Source of the DNA: Oscillospiraceae bacterium
Lineage (GTDB): Bacteria > Bacillota > Clostridia > UMGS1810
NCBI GenBank assembly: GCA_015068705.1
Contig: SVJZ01000004.1
Span: 1 to 64,000, forward strand
Direction: 5' to 3'
Length of the DNA: 64,000 nucleotides
Both the position numbers and the translations under genes were made by a program. The number at the start of each line of letters is the position of its first letter. Position 1 is the first letter of the stretch. Positions 16,034 to 25,704 of this stretch are shown piece after piece. Below the pieces are notes generated by a model, which saw only the letters and a program-made list of their open reading frames with translations, did not search any database and was not told the DNA's origin.

Positions 16034-16885
16034 ATGAATTTACAATGGTTTCCGGGTCATATGACAAAGACCCGGCGGATGATTCAGGAAAATTTAAAAC
16101 TGGTTGATTTGATTATTGAGCTTGTGGATGCGCGGTTGCCGCTAAGTAGCCGCAATCCGGAAATCGATGCATTGGTGGGGCAAAAGCCCCGCCTTTTGCT
16201 GCTTAATAAGGCGGATATCGCAGACCAGAATGCCACCGATGCATGGGTGGAATATTTCAAGCAGCATGGCGTGGAAGCCATGCGCATCAGCTCGGTTGCA
16301 GACAAGAGTCTTAAAATGGTGTTGGAACGTTGCCGCGCCCTGCTTTCCGAGCAGATTGCCAGACAAAAAGAACGTGGTCTGGTAGGACGCAGTATTAAAT
16401 TGATGGTGGTTGGTGTGCCCAACGTGGGGAAATCTTCTTTTATCAATAAGCTTTCGGGTAAAAAGAGTGCACAGGTTGGCGATAGACCCGGTGTAACGCG
16501 CGGAAAACAATGGATTCGTTTGCAAAACGGGTTTGAATTGTTGGATACACCCGGCATTTTGTGGCCGAAATTCGAGGACGAGCAAGTGGGCATGTATCTT
16601 GCATATACCGGGGCAATCAAGGATGACATCATGGATGTGGAAGAGCTTTCGTGCCATTTGCTTGAACTTTTGGCAACCCGCTATCCGCAGTGCCTTGCCG
16701 AACGTTATAAAATGGATGATGTTACTGATAAAACTGGATATGAACTGTTGGAATTGTTGGGCAGAAAACGTGGCTTTGTTGTGTCGGGCGGAGAGATTGA
16801 CACGTTACGCGCCGCAAATATCCTGCTTGATGAATTCCGTGCGGCAAAGCTTGGCAGAATTTCACTTGAAATGCCAGAAAAATAA
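16034..16885 (+). CDS. rbgA: Ribosome biogenesis GTPase RbgA
   Basis: This circularly permuted GTPase (YlqF) acts in late assembly of the 50S subunit. The G motifs appear in permuted order: G4 LLNKADI near residue 58, then G1 GVPNVGKSS near residue 126, and G3 DTPG near residue 172. Length 283 is standard. The start region holds small inverted repeats (GCAGAAA/TTTCTGC at 16001-16017 and GTGA/TCAC just before the ATG), the second overlapping the weak GGTGA site. It sits between lepB and rnhB, as in Bacillus subtilis. Confidence 0.97.
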   Translation: MNLQWFPGHMTKTRRMIQENLKLVDLIIELVDARLPLSSRNPEIDALVGQKPRLLLLNKADIADQNATDAWVEYFKQHGVEAMRISSVADKSLKMVLERCRALLSEQIARQKERGLVGRSIKLMVVGVPNVGKSSFINKLSGKKSAQVGDRPGVTRGKQWIRLQNGFELLDTPGILWPKFEDEQVGMYLAYTGAIKDDIMDVEELSCHLLELLATRYPQCLAERYKMDDVTDKTGYELLELLGRKRGFVVSGGEIDTLRAANILLDEFRAAKLGRISLEMPEK

Positions 16886-16892
16886 GATGTGT

Positions 16893-16922
16893 AATATCGC
16901 ACGCCAAATGGTGTGCGATATT
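16893..16922 (+). terminator. Hairpin between rbgA and rnhB
   Basis: AATATCGCACGCC (16893-16905) pairs with GGTGTGCGATATT (16910-16922), 13 bp including one G-U pair, 4-nt loop, followed by TTAACAAA. It could be a weak terminator or an mRNA processing site; the U-tract is short. Confidence 0.55.
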
Positions 16923-16944
16923 TTAACAAAGGGGGAGAAGAATC

Positions 16945-17541
16945 ATGCTGGACTATGAAAATAAATATTGGCAACAGGGATACCGGTATATTGCAGGAGT
17001 AGATGAGGCTGGGCGTGGACCTTTGGCGGGTGCCGTGTTTGCGGCTGCGGTGATTTTTGAACCGGGGGTCATCATTGAGGGGATCAATGATTCTAAAAAA
17101 CTGAGCGAGAAAAAACGCGAGCAGCTGTTTGACGTGATTTGTGAGCGTGCGGCGGCATATGCCATCGTTTCGGTGGATGAGGCGGAAATTGATCGGATTA
17201 ACATTTTGAATGCATCCATCAAAGCATTTGGTATGGCGCTCAATCAACTGTCCATAAAACCGGATTTTGCGTTGATAGATGGTAATCGTGCACATGACAT
17301 ACCGGTGCCGTATGAAACGGTTGTAAAGGGCGATGCGCTTTCTCAGTCCATTGCGGCGGCATCCATCCTCGCCAAGGTTTCAAGGGACAGATACATAGTA
17401 GAAATGGATTCGGTTTATCCGCAATACGGATTTGCCAAGCATAAGGGTTACCCCTCCAAAGCGCATCGGGAAGCAATCGAGCAATTTGGACCTTGCCCCA
17501 TTCATCGCAAAACATTTCGGGGTGTAAAGGAGTTTTTATGA
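16945..17541 (+). CDS. rnhB: Ribonuclease HII
   Basis: RNase HII removes ribonucleotides misincorporated in DNA and RNA-DNA hybrids. The 198 residues have the active-site GVDEAGRGPLAGAV (Asp and Glu), the ISDSKKLSEKKRE-like segment (here INDSKKLSEKKREQ), the LIDGN Asp, and HKGYPSKAH near the C-terminus. GGGGGAGAAG precedes the ATG. Its stop overlaps the yraN start (ATGA). Confidence 0.97.
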   Translation: MLDYENKYWQQGYRYIAGVDEAGRGPLAGAVFAAAVIFEPGVIIEGINDSKKLSEKKREQLFDVICERAAAYAIVSVDEAEIDRINILNASIKAFGMALNQLSIKPDFALIDGNRAHDIPVPYETVVKGDALSQSIAAASILAKVSRDRYIVEMDSVYPQYGFAKHKGYPSKAHREAIEQFGPCPIHRKTFRGVKEFL

Positions 17542-17918
17542 ATAACAAAGAAATCGGTGCAGCCGGAGAGGATGCAGTTTGTCAGGCTTTGTCAAAGCAG
17601 GGATGGCGTATTGTGGAACGTAATTTTCGCATCCGCACCGCAGAAGTGGACATCATTGCTTACGAAGAGGACACTCTGTGCTTTATTGAGGTAAAAACCC
17701 GTCTTGGAACGGGATTCGGATTGCCCTGTGAGGCAGTTACCCCGGCAAAACAGAAAAAAATAATACGGGCAGCAGAATATTATCTGGCATATCATGAAAT
17801 AGATGCACCTGTGAGGTTTGACGTGATGGAAGTGTATGCCACTGTTCGTGGAGGAATATTTTCCGTTTCCCGATACAATCTGATTCGCGGTGCATTTGAT
17901 GCAGGCGAAAGGAGATAG
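17538..17918 (+). CDS. yraN: YraN/UPF0102 family predicted endonuclease-fold protein
   Basis: This 126-residue protein has the restriction-endonuclease-like fold seen in archaeal Holliday junction resolvases. Landmarks are GAAGEDAVCQALSKQGW, EVDIIAYEEDTLCFIEVKTR (Asp and E-x-K of the putative catalytic core), and RFDVMEV. The true role is not established. ATG 17538 overlaps the rnhB stop and follows AAAGGAG at 17526-17532, so the two are coupled; the longer open frame upstream is rejected. Confidence 0.94.
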   Translation: MNNKEIGAAGEDAVCQALSKQGWRIVERNFRIRTAEVDIIAYEEDTLCFIEVKTRLGTGFGLPCEAVTPAKQKKIIRAAEYYLAYHEIDAPVRFDVMEVYATVRGGIFSVSRYNLIRGAFDAGERR

Positions 17919-17921
17919 GAA

Positions 17922-18851
17922 ATGGGATGCCGATATTTTGATGCACACTGTGATACCATATTAAAGGTTGCCCAAACCGGTGGAACATTGGCGCATAATC
18001 CGTACCATGTGAGCCTGGAAAGGCTATCGGTATACGAGTGTGCAAGTCAGGTGTTTGCGATATTCAACGAGGGTAATCTCAACAAATTTGAAATACTTTC
18101 TCTGGTGGAGATGATACAAAAACAGAGCGGGGACGCTTTTGTGACAGATTATCGTGAAGTAGGGAACAAAAAGATTTCGGCTTTGATTTCAATTGAAGGA
18201 TTGGGAAATCAGCCGGGTTTTACAGTAGATGACATAGAAGAATATGCGCGCTCAGGTGTAAAGATGATGAGCCTTACATGGAATCAGGACAATCCGCTTT
18301 GCGGTGGAATTGGTGAAAATAAAAACGGGCTCACTCATATGGGAAAGTTAGCACTGGATCACATGGATAAAAATAACACGATATTGGATGTGTCGCATTG
18401 CTCGGAACGGGGATTTTGGGATATGGCAGAATACTGGAAAAACCCGATAGTAGCTACCCATTCCAATGCAAGGGCGGTGTGCAATCATCCGCGAAACCTG
18501 ACTGATGAACAACTCAAAACCATTTTTTCTTCGGGGGGTATGGTGGGGATCAATCTATATCCATTTTTTCTAAATGGCACTAATGTTGCCAATGTTGATG
18601 ATGTGGTAAGACATATCGCACATATTCTTTCCCTCGGAGGCGAAAATCATATTGGAATAGGCGCTGATTTTGATGGGATTGAGGTTACCATGACTGACGT
18701 CACATCTGCCGATAAAATGCCAATATTATTTGAACGGCTTTTGCATGATAACTACAAGGAATCTTTCATACAAAGGTTGTTTTACGGGAATTTTGACGAT
18801 TTTTTCAAAAAATATGAATTTTTTGGTCAAAAAACTTGCATTGTTGATTAA
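17922..18851 (+). CDS. Membrane dipeptidase family (peptidase M19) protein
   Basis: This zinc dipeptidase of the renal dipeptidase family has 309 residues. The metal-binding set is visible: FDAHCDT (His and Asp) near residue 8, SIEGLG (Glu), DVSHCSERGFWD (His), ATHSNARAVCNHPRN (His), and GADFDG (Asp). No signal peptide is present, so it is probably cytoplasmic despite the family name; it may hydrolyse dipeptides, including D-amino-acid peptides. GGAGATAGG precedes ATG 17922, three bases after the yraN stop, so it likely belongs to the preceding transcript. Clostridial relatives often sit near aminotransferase genes, as here. Confidence 0.92.
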   Translation: MGCRYFDAHCDTILKVAQTGGTLAHNPYHVSLERLSVYECASQVFAIFNEGNLNKFEILSLVEMIQKQSGDAFVTDYREVGNKKISALISIEGLGNQPGFTVDDIEEYARSGVKMMSLTWNQDNPLCGGIGENKNGLTHMGKLALDHMDKNNTILDVSHCSERGFWDMAEYWKNPIVATHSNARAVCNHPRNLTDEQLKTIFSSGGMVGINLYPFFLNGTNVANVDDVVRHIAHILSLGGENHIGIGADFDGIEVTMTDVTSADKMPILFERLLHDNYKESFIQRLFYGNFDDFFKKYEFFGQKTCIVD

Positions 18852-18864
18852 AATGAATTACAAT
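18836..18864 (+). promoter_or_regulatory. Sigma-A promoter for the aminotransferase gene
   Basis: TTGCAT (18836-18841) and TACAAT (18859-18864) are separated by 17 bases. The -35 lies within the last codons of the dipeptidase gene, and the gene start follows 35 bases after the -10. Confidence 0.65.
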
Positions 18865-18898
18865 GGTAATAATGTAATTTGATTTGGAGGGGAACCTT

Positions 18899-20089
18899 AT
18901 GTATTTATCCGAGAAATTTCAGAGTATTTCTCCTTCGCCCACATTGGCGATTGATGCAAAATTTAAGCAGATGAAAGCGGACGGTCTGGACGTTGTGGGA
19001 TTTGGTGCCGGCGAACCGGATTTTGATACACCGCGACACATCAAAGATGCTGCAATCGAGGCAATCAATGCCGGAATGACCAAATATACCCCTGCTTCGG
19101 GAACCATGGAACTCAAGCAGGCAGTATGTGATAAACTCAAAGCCGACAATGGGTTGGATTATCAGCCCAACCAGATTGTAATCAGCAATGGTGCAAAACA
19201 TTCGCTGATGAATGCGTTTGGGGCTATTTTAAATCCCGGCGACGAAGTGATTGTTCCGGCACCGTTTTGGGTAAGTTATACCGAGATGATCCGTTTAAAT
19301 GACGGTATTCCCGTGATTGTTGACACCACCGAAGAAAACGGATTCAAATTTACCATTGACCAACTTGTATCTGCTATTACCCCAAAAACCCGTGCGATTT
19401 TAATTAACAGCCCCAGCAACCCTACCGGTATGTTGTACACCAAGGAGGAACTACAGGCGGTTGCGGATTTGGCAGTAGAAAAGAATCTGTATGTAATCTC
19501 GGATGAAATATATGAGCACCTGATTTATGGTGGCGAAAAGCATGTGAGCATTGCGTCGTTGGGCGATAAAATCAAAGATCTTACCATCATTATCAATGGC
19601 GTATCTAAAACGTATGCCATGACCGGTTGGAGAATTGGTTATACTGCGTCCAATGCGCAGATTGCCAAGGTAATGGGAAGCGTGCAGAGTCATGCAACTT
19701 CAAACCCCAATTCCATTGCGCAGCGTGCTTCTTATGCGGCATTGACCGGTCCCAAGGACGAAATCGAAGAAATGCGCGCTACCTTCGAGGAACGCCGTTG
19801 CTATATGGTGGAACGCATGAATTCTATTGACGGAGTATCCTGCCTCATGCCGCAAGGCGCATTTTATGTGATGATGAATATTTCTGCGCTGATGGGAAAA
19901 ACGCTTTATGGCACTACCATTACCGATGCGGATGTATTTGCAAATCTGTTTTTGGAAAAAGCAAAGGTTGCGGTTGTTCCCGGTACCGGATTTGCTGCTC
20001 CCAACTATGTTCGTTGGTCCTATGCTACCAGCATGGAAAATATCAAAGAGGGTCTGGATCGTCTGGAACGGTTTTTACAAGAGAAATAA
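18899..20089 (+). CDS. Class I PLP-dependent aminotransferase (aspartate aminotransferase type)
   Basis: This 396-residue fold-type I aminotransferase transfers amino groups between aspartate-like donors and 2-oxoglutarate. Family marks: GFGAGEPDFDTP at the N-terminus, NGAKHSLMNA, NSPSNPTGMLY, SDEIYEHLIYGG, and the PLP lysine in GVSKTYAMTGWRIGYT. It is closest in style to the AspB group of thermophiles and Firmicutes; prephenate or aromatic substrates cannot be excluded. ATG 18899 follows GGAGGGG; the in-frame TTG 18884 overlaps that site. It has its own promoter and terminator, so it is probably monocistronic. Confidence 0.93.
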   Translation: MYLSEKFQSISPSPTLAIDAKFKQMKADGLDVVGFGAGEPDFDTPRHIKDAAIEAINAGMTKYTPASGTMELKQAVCDKLKADNGLDYQPNQIVISNGAKHSLMNAFGAILNPGDEVIVPAPFWVSYTEMIRLNDGIPVIVDTTEENGFKFTIDQLVSAITPKTRAILINSPSNPTGMLYTKEELQAVADLAVEKNLYVISDEIYEHLIYGGEKHVSIASLGDKIKDLTIIINGVSKTYAMTGWRIGYTASNAQIAKVMGSVQSHATSNPNSIAQRASYAALTGPKDEIEEMRATFEERRCYMVERMNSIDGVSCLMPQGAFYVMMNISALMGKTLYGTTITDADVFANLFLEKAKVAVVPGTGFAAPNYVRWSYATSMENIKEGLDRLERFLQEK

Positions 20090-20097
20090 TCATAGAA

Positions 20098-20124
20098 AGA
20101 GCATCCGAAAAGGGTGCTCTTTTT
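20098..20124 (+). terminator. Terminator after the aminotransferase gene
   Basis: AGAGCATCC pairs with GGGTGCTCT (one G-U pair) around GAAAA, followed by TTTTGCGTTTTTTG. It starts about ten bases after the stop. Confidence 0.85.
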
Positions 20125-20251
20125 GCGTTTTTTGTTCTGCTTCCCCATGTGGAAAGCAGCGCTGCAGATTGCTTTTTACCAAGTGGAAAAGAAACAAAAA
20201 TAATCCACAATTTCAACGGATGTTAATATGATTATTTTAGAAAAAATGTGT

Positions 20252-20280
20252 TTGACAAGCGGGGTGGCAAGGGGTATAAT
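20252..20280 (+). promoter_or_regulatory. Perfect sigma-A promoter of the purine operon
   Basis: TTGACA (20252-20257), 17 bases, TATAAT (20275-20280). It leaves a leader of roughly 95 bases before purE in an otherwise empty 290-base gap. The leader has only a small TTGTC/GACAA hairpin; I see none of the conserved purine-riboswitch core. Confidence 0.9.
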
Positions 20281-20383
20281 AAGTATGATGGAATATTTTT
20301 TGCTATTTGTTGTCGCTTTCTGACAAAATAAGTCAAAATGTCGCATGTTTTAAAATTTGTAGAAAATATAAGGAGGTTTATTC

Positions 20384-20890
20384 ATGTCCAATCTACCAAA
20401 GGTTGCCATTGTTATGGGAAGTGATTCTGATTTTCCAAAACTTGTTCCGTGTATTCAGATTCTTAAGAAATTTGGTGTTCAAACGGAAGTTCGTATTATT
20501 TCGGCGCACCGCACTCCACGCGATGCAGAACAATTTGCATCTTCAGCAGCTGAAAATGGCGTCGGTGTTATTATTGCTGCTGCAGGAAAGGCAGCACATT
20601 TAGGTGGAGTAATTGCTGCGTATACCACTTTGCCGGTCATCGGTGTTCCCATCAAATCTTCCACCATGGATGGATTGGATTCGCTCCTTTCCATGGTGCA
20701 GATGCCAAAGGGTATTCCGGTTGCAACGGTTGCCATAGATGGTGCGGATAACGCCGGAATTTTAGCGGTACAGATGTTGGCGCTCGGATATCCGGAATTG
20801 ACCGAAAAGCTTGTTGCGTTTAAACGCGATATGGAGGAAGGTGTACGAGAAAAAGACCGTGCCATTGCACAAGAAGTTGTAAAATTATAA
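20384..20890 (+). CDS. purE: N5-carboxyaminoimidazole ribonucleotide mutase
   Basis: PurE converts N5-CAIR to CAIR in de novo purine synthesis. At 168 residues it is the class I form. The substrate loop MGSDSDFP, the SAHRTP segment and the AAGKAAHLGGVIAA region are present. AAGGAGG precedes the ATG. It heads a six-gene pur cluster. No purK follows it, so the carboxylase partner must be encoded elsewhere. Confidence 0.98.
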   Translation: MSNLPKVAIVMGSDSDFPKLVPCIQILKKFGVQTEVRIISAHRTPRDAEQFASSAAENGVGVIIAAAGKAAHLGGVIAAYTTLPVIGVPIKSSTMDGLDSLLSMVQMPKGIPVATVAIDGADNAGILAVQMLALGYPELTEKLVAFKRDMEEGVREKDRAIAQEVVKL

Positions 20891-20941
20891 TGAACCATAT
20901 ACATCGGATGGGTAAAAAATGCCTGAAAGGGAGTGCTGATA

Positions 20942-22360
20942 TTGAAACAGACAGATTGCAACCAACTATGTTGGAGAAACGATTCGCTCAATGAAGAATG
21001 CGGCGTATTTGGAATTTATGACAATGATGGCTTGGATTGTGCGCGAATTACCTATTATGCACTGTATGCACTGCAACATCGTGGGCAGGAAAGTTGTGGT
21101 ATCGCAGTAAATGATGACGGAAATATTATTTGTCATAAAGATTCTGGTCTGGTGCCTGACGTATTTAATGATACGGTCTTAAAGCATCTACAGGGACAGA
21201 TTGCAGTAGGGCATGTTCGTTATGCCACCGCAAATGCGAAACACCGCGAAAATGCCCAACCATTGGTCAGCAAATATAAAAAGGGTAGTCTTACCATTGC
21301 GCATAATGGTGCATTGACCAACGCGGATGAAATTCGTAGCCGCTTCGAAGAGGAAGGAGCAATTTTCCATACTGGAAATGATGCGGAGATTATTGCATAT
21401 GTTACCGCAAAAGAACGCATTAACAGTCATAGTGTAGAACAGGCTATTTCCAACATGATGAAGATTATCCGCGGTGCATATTCGCTGGTAATTATGAGCC
21501 CGGAAAAACTGATTGGTGTGCGTGACCCATATGGAATTCGTCCGTTGTGCTTGGGTAAGTTGGAAAACTCCTATATTTTTGCTTCTGAAACATGTGCGTT
21601 GGATGCCATAGGTGCCCAATTTGTCCGCGAGGTGGAGCCGGGAGAAATTGTGGTTGTAAGCAAGGATGGAGTACGTTCGGTTCGTGATAACATGACTGCG
21701 AACAAAAATATTTGTATTTTTGAATATGTGTATTTTGCGCGTCCTGACAGCGAAATCGAGGGCGTAAGTGTATATGAATCCCGTAAGCAGATGGGTAGAA
21801 TTCTTGCAAAAGAGCATCCGGTAGAAGCTGATCTTGTGTTTGGCGTGCCTGATTCCGGCTTATGCGCAGCAATCGGATATTCGGAAGAATCGGGTATTCC
21901 ATATGGATACGGATTGATTAAGAACCGTTATATTGGGCGTACCTTTATCCAACCGGATCAGAGCCAACGTCAAAAGAGTGTTCAGATCAAACTGAATGTG
22001 CTCGCAAACGCAGTAAAGGGAAAACGCGTAGTAATGGTGGATGATTCCATTGTGCGCGGTACCACCATCCGCAATATTGTTCGTATGCTTAAGCAGGCAG
22101 GAGCGTTGGAAGTGCATGTACGCATTAGTTCACCACCATTTAAATGGCCCTGCTATTTTGGAACGGATGTTCCCTCAAAAACACATTTGATTGCATGCAA
22201 CTTGGAGATGGATGAAATTGCGCGGATGATTGAGGCGGATAGCCTTGGATATCTGAGCATTGAAGGACTCAAAGATGTACTACCTGGACGCGAGGGTGGT
22301 TTTTGCCATGGTTGTTTCGATGGAATCTATCCGATGGATGTACCGGGCGAATCAAAATAA
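20942..22360 (+). CDS. purF: Amidophosphoribosyltransferase
   Basis: PurF makes phosphoribosylamine from PRPP and glutamine, the committed step of purine synthesis. The sequence has a short propeptide and then the N-terminal nucleophile Cys in ECGVFGIYD, the LQHRGQESCGIA glutaminase segment, and the PRPP loop VMVDDSIVRGTT near residue 360. C-terminal Cys pairs (GGFCHGCFDGIYP) resemble the Fe-S-ligand region of Bacillus-type PurF. Start: TTG 20942, eight bases after AAAGGGAG, fits better than GTG 20933, which overlaps that site. About 472 residues. Confidence 0.97.
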   Translation: MKQTDCNQLCWRNDSLNEECGVFGIYDNDGLDCARITYYALYALQHRGQESCGIAVNDDGNIICHKDSGLVPDVFNDTVLKHLQGQIAVGHVRYATANAKHRENAQPLVSKYKKGSLTIAHNGALTNADEIRSRFEEEGAIFHTGNDAEIIAYVTAKERINSHSVEQAISNMMKIIRGAYSLVIMSPEKLIGVRDPYGIRPLCLGKLENSYIFASETCALDAIGAQFVREVEPGEIVVVSKDGVRSVRDNMTANKNICIFEYVYFARPDSEIEGVSVYESRKQMGRILAKEHPVEADLVFGVPDSGLCAAIGYSEESGIPYGYGLIKNRYIGRTFIQPDQSQRQKSVQIKLNVLANAVKGKRVVMVDDSIVRGTTIRNIVRMLKQAGALEVHVRISSPPFKWPCYFGTDVPSKTHLIACNLEMDEIARMIEADSLGYLSIEGLKDVLPGREGGFCHGCFDGIYPMDVPGESK

Positions 22361-22384
22361 AAAGGCAATTGAGAGGAGAAGGAC

Positions 22385-23416
22385 ATGAGCGAGAGCTATA
22401 AGAAAGCAGGCGTAGACGTAGAAGCAGGATACAAAGCGGTTGAATTGATGAAGAGCCATGTAAAAAAGACCTTTACAGATGGTGTTTTGACCGATTTAGG
22501 TGGTTTTGGCGGGTTGTTTGAATTGGATAAGAATGATTTGGATAACCCTGTTCTGGTTGCCGGTACCGACGGTGTGGGTACAAAGCTTAAACTTGCTTTT
22601 TTGATGGACAAGCATGATACCATTGGTCAGGATTGTGTGGCAATGTGTGTTAACGATGTGGTTTGCCAGGGCGCAAAACCGTTGTTTTTCTTGGACTATG
22701 TTGCAGTAGGAAAGAATGTCCCCGAACGCGTAGCGGAAATTGTATCCGGCGTGGCGGAGGGATGTGTGGCTGCAGGATGTGCGCTCATTGGTGGCGAAAC
22801 CGCTGAGATGCCCGGATTTTATGCGGAAGACGAGTATGACCTGGCGGGATTTACGGTGGGCATTGTAAGTAAAGACCGCATTATAGATGGAAGTGCTGTA
22901 AAAACCGGTGATGTGTTGATCGGCATTGCTTCCTCCGGTGTACATAGCAATGGCTATTCGTTGGTTCGTAAGGTATTTGATGTGGAAAATCCGGATTCGG
23001 ATTTGCGTGAATACAATGAAAAACTGGGAATGTCCATTGGTGAAGCGCTTTTGACACCAACCAAAATTTATGTAAAACCCATGATTGAGGTGCTCAAATC
23101 TGTTTCGGTGCATGCAGTATCGCACATTACCGGTGGCGGATTCTATGAGAATATTCCCCGTATGCTTCCCGAAGGCAAGCGTGCGGCTATCAAAAAAGGT
23201 AGTTGGAAAGTGCTTCCCATTTTCGATTTGATTGCAGAACGTGGTGAAGTGCCCGAACGCGACATGTTCAATACCTTTAATATGGGTATTGGTATGATGC
23301 TGGCAGTAGATCCTGCAGATGCTCAGAAAACACTGGATATTCTTACACAGTGTGGCGAAACTGCTTCAATCGTAGGGACGGTAGAAGACGGCGAAGGCGG
23401 CGTTGTGATATGTTAA
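22385..23416 (+). CDS. purM: Phosphoribosylformylglycinamidine cyclo-ligase
   Basis: PurM (AIR synthetase) closes the imidazole ring using ATP. The 343 residues include the N-terminal [32 protein letters not shown], the [18 protein letters not shown] loop, [11 protein letters not shown], and [24 protein letters not shown] precedes the ATG. It overlaps purN by seven bases. Confidence 0.98.
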   Translation: MSESYKKAGVDVEAGYKAVELMKSHVKKTFTDGVLTDLGGFGGLFELDKNDLDNPVLVAGTDGVGTKLKLAFLMDKHDTIGQDCVAMCVNDVVCQGAKPLFFLDYVAVGKNVPERVAEIVSGVAEGCVAAGCALIGGETAEMPGFYAEDEYDLAGFTVGIVSKDRIIDGSAVKTGDVLIGIASSGVHSNGYSLVRKVFDVENPDSDLREYNEKLGMSIGEALLTPTKIYVKPMIEVLKSVSVHAVSHITGGGFYENIPRMLPEGKRAAIKKGSWKVLPIFDLIAERGEVPERDMFNTFNMGIGMMLAVDPADAQKTLDILTQCGETASIVGTVEDGEGGVVIC

Positions 23417-24036
23417 ATATCGGCGTATTGGTTTCGGGCGGCGGTACGAATCTACAGGCAATACTGGATGCGGTGGATTCCGGCATTATCCAAAACGGCA
23501 GAGTGGTAACCGTTGTCGCCAGCAAAGCAGGTGTGTATGCACTCCAACGCGCGGAAAATCATGGTGTTGAAGGTGTGGTACTTGCCAAACGCGATTTTTC
23601 TTCACAGGATGAACTGGATGCTGCGATTGTTGCACATATGAAATCCCGGAATGTGGATTTGATTGTTATGGCTGGGTATTTGTCCATAGTGGGGGATAGA
23701 TTGATTGATGCATATGAAAACAAAATCATCAATATTCATCCTTCGCTCATTCCTTCGTTTTGTGGTAAGGGATATTATGGTCTGCATGTGCACGAAAAGG
23801 TACTGGAATATGGTGTTAAATTGACCGGTGCAACGGTGCATTTTGTAAACAACGTACCGGATGGCGGTGCGATTATTGCGCAAAAAGCGGTTGCAGTAGA
23901 GGAGGGGGACACCCCGGAAGTATTGCAAAAACGTGTCATGGAGCAGGCAGAGTGGCATATTTTGCCACAGGCAATTGCGTGGTTCTGCGACGGTCGTCTC
24001 ACGGTTGATGGTAGAAACGTGCGGTTATTACCATAA
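23410..24036 (+). CDS. purN: Phosphoribosylglycinamide formyltransferase
   Basis: PurN transfers a formyl group from 10-formyl-THF to GAR. The 208 residues open with [20 protein letters not shown]; the catalytic Asn-His pair is in [11 protein letters not shown] and the Asp in [12 protein letters not shown] 23410 overlaps the end of purM; the frame is open 60 bases upstream but that extension has no family similarity. A formyl-folate enzyme (5-FTHF cyclo-ligase) is encoded 19 kb away. Confidence 0.97.
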   Translation: MLNIGVLVSGGGTNLQAILDAVDSGIIQNGRVVTVVASKAGVYALQRAENHGVEGVVLAKRDFSSQDELDAAIVAHMKSRNVDLIVMAGYLSIVGDRLIDAYENKIINIHPSLIPSFCGKGYYGLHVHEKVLEYGVKLTGATVHFVNNVPDGGAIIAQKAVAVEEGDTPEVLQKRVMEQAEWHILPQAIAWFCDGRLTVDGRNVRLLP

Positions 24037-24129
24037 AAAGATTATGGTAAACTAACGGGAGTAATCAGATGGTTGCTTCCGTTCAAACATTTATTTATAT
24101 TAAAAAATATTTGGCGGGAGGACTTAATT

Positions 24130-25674
24130 ATGGCAAAACGTGCACTGATTAGTGTATCAGACAAAACCGGAGTAGTGGAATTTGCAAAAAATCTGGCGGA
24201 ACTTGGTTTTGAAATCATTTCCACCGGAGGAACCCAAAAAGCAATTGCAGAAGCAGGAATCCCCGTGATTAATGTTTCGGATATTACAGGGTTCCCCGAA
24301 TGTCTGGACGGTCGTGTAAAGACATTGCATCCCAATATCCACGCAGGTGTTTTGGCAATGCGGAGTAATCCGGATCACATGCGCCAGTTGGAAGAGCTGG
24401 GCGTGGAAACCATTGATGTGGTTGCTATCAACCTCTATCCGTTTAAGCAAACCATTTTAAAAGAGGGGGTAGAACTGGAAGAAGCAATCGAAAACATCGA
24501 TATCGGTGGTCCAACCATGATTCGTGCAGCTGCAAAAAACTATCAGGATGTTGCTGTTGTGGTTGATCCGGCAGATTATGATACTGTAATTTCCGAGTTG
24601 CGTGAAAATGGCGCAGTGAAGAAAGAAACAAAATTTTTGTTGGCGTATAAAGTGTTTGAGCATACCAGCGCATATGATACACTGATTGCCACCTATCTGC
24701 GCAAGCAGAATGGCTTGACCGGATTCCCGGACACCTTTACCATGACCTTTGAGAAGGCGCAGGATCTGCGTTATGGTGAGAACCCGCATCAGGCGGCAAT
24801 GTATTATAAAGAGGTTTCCACCAAGACTGGTGTGATTACTGCTGCAAAGCAGCTTCATGGCAAAGAACTTTCGTACAACAATATCAACGACACCAACGGC
24901 GCACTTGAATTGCTCAAAGAATTTGATGTGCCGACGGTTGTCGCTGTAAAACACGCAAATCCCTGTGGTGTTGCATCTGCCGATAATATTTATGATGCAT
25001 ATGTGCGTGCATATGAGGCGGATCCCGTTTCTATCTTTGGTGGAATTGTAGCAGCAAATTGTGAGGTTGACGGCAAAACCGCAGAAGAAATGGCAAAAAT
25101 TTTCCTTGAAATCATCATCGCTCCGTCCTTCTCGGAGGAAGCGATGGAGATTCTTACCAAGAAGAAAAACCTTCGTTTACTCGAACTCAAAGATATTGAA
25201 AAACCGTTTGACAAAGAAGAAACTCGCATGATTAAAGTGCCCGGTGGTCTGCTTGTTCAGGAGCTGGATACCGATATTTATGATGAAGAGGAACTGGTTT
25301 GTGTTACCGATGTAAAACCCACCGAAGAACAGATGAAAGATCTGCTCTTTGCATGGAAATTGGTAAAACACACCAAGTCCAACGGCATCACTCTGGCAAA
25401 AGATTTGCAGTCGGTTGGCATTGGTCCCGGTCAGACCAATCGCATTACTGCGCTGGAACTTTGCATTAAGTATGGCGGTGAAAAGGTTGCTGGCTCTGTT
25501 ATGGGTTCGGATGCATTTTTCCCGTTCCCGGATTGCGTAGAAACGGCACATCAGGCTGGCATCAGCGCAATTATCCAACCCGGCGGTTCGGTTCGTGACC
25601 AGGAATCGATTGACGCTTGTAACAAATATGGCATTCCCATGTTGTTTACCAAAATGCGTCACTTCAAACATTAA
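24130..25674 (+). CDS. purH: Bifunctional AICAR transformylase / IMP cyclohydrolase
   Basis: PurH performs the last two steps to IMP. Of 514 residues the first ~200 form the cyclohydrolase, starting [18 protein letters not shown] and including [14 protein letters not shown]. The rest is the transformylase with [14 protein letters not shown], the catalytic KHANPCGVA region, and [13 protein letters not shown] 24130 follows GGGAGG; the upstream frame extension is rejected. The 93-base gap after purN holds no clear terminator. Confidence 0.98.
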   Translation: MAKRALISVSDKTGVVEFAKNLAELGFEIISTGGTQKAIAEAGIPVINVSDITGFPECLDGRVKTLHPNIHAGVLAMRSNPDHMRQLEELGVETIDVVAINLYPFKQTILKEGVELEEAIENIDIGGPTMIRAAAKNYQDVAVVVDPADYDTVISELRENGAVKKETKFLLAYKVFEHTSAYDTLIATYLRKQNGLTGFPDTFTMTFEKAQDLRYGENPHQAAMYYKEVSTKTGVITAAKQLHGKELSYNNINDTNGALELLKEFDVPTVVAVKHANPCGVASADNIYDAYVRAYEADPVSIFGGIVAANCEVDGKTAEEMAKIFLEIIIAPSFSEEAMEILTKKKNLRLLELKDIEKPFDKEETRMIKVPGGLLVQELDTDIYDEEELVCVTDVKPTEEQMKDLLFAWKLVKHTKSNGITLAKDLQSVGIGPGQTNRITALELCIKYGGEKVAGSVMGSDAFFPFPDCVETAHQAGISAIIQPGGSVRDQESIDACNKYGIPMLFTKMRHFKH

Positions 25675-25704
25675 TCTTTTACAAAAGCGAAGGGAGAAAC
25701 ACCA

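Noticed and set aside
20281-20383. Purine riboswitch before purE
   Set aside because: The conserved three-way-junction sequences are not present; the leader is mostly A+T rich with one small hairpin.
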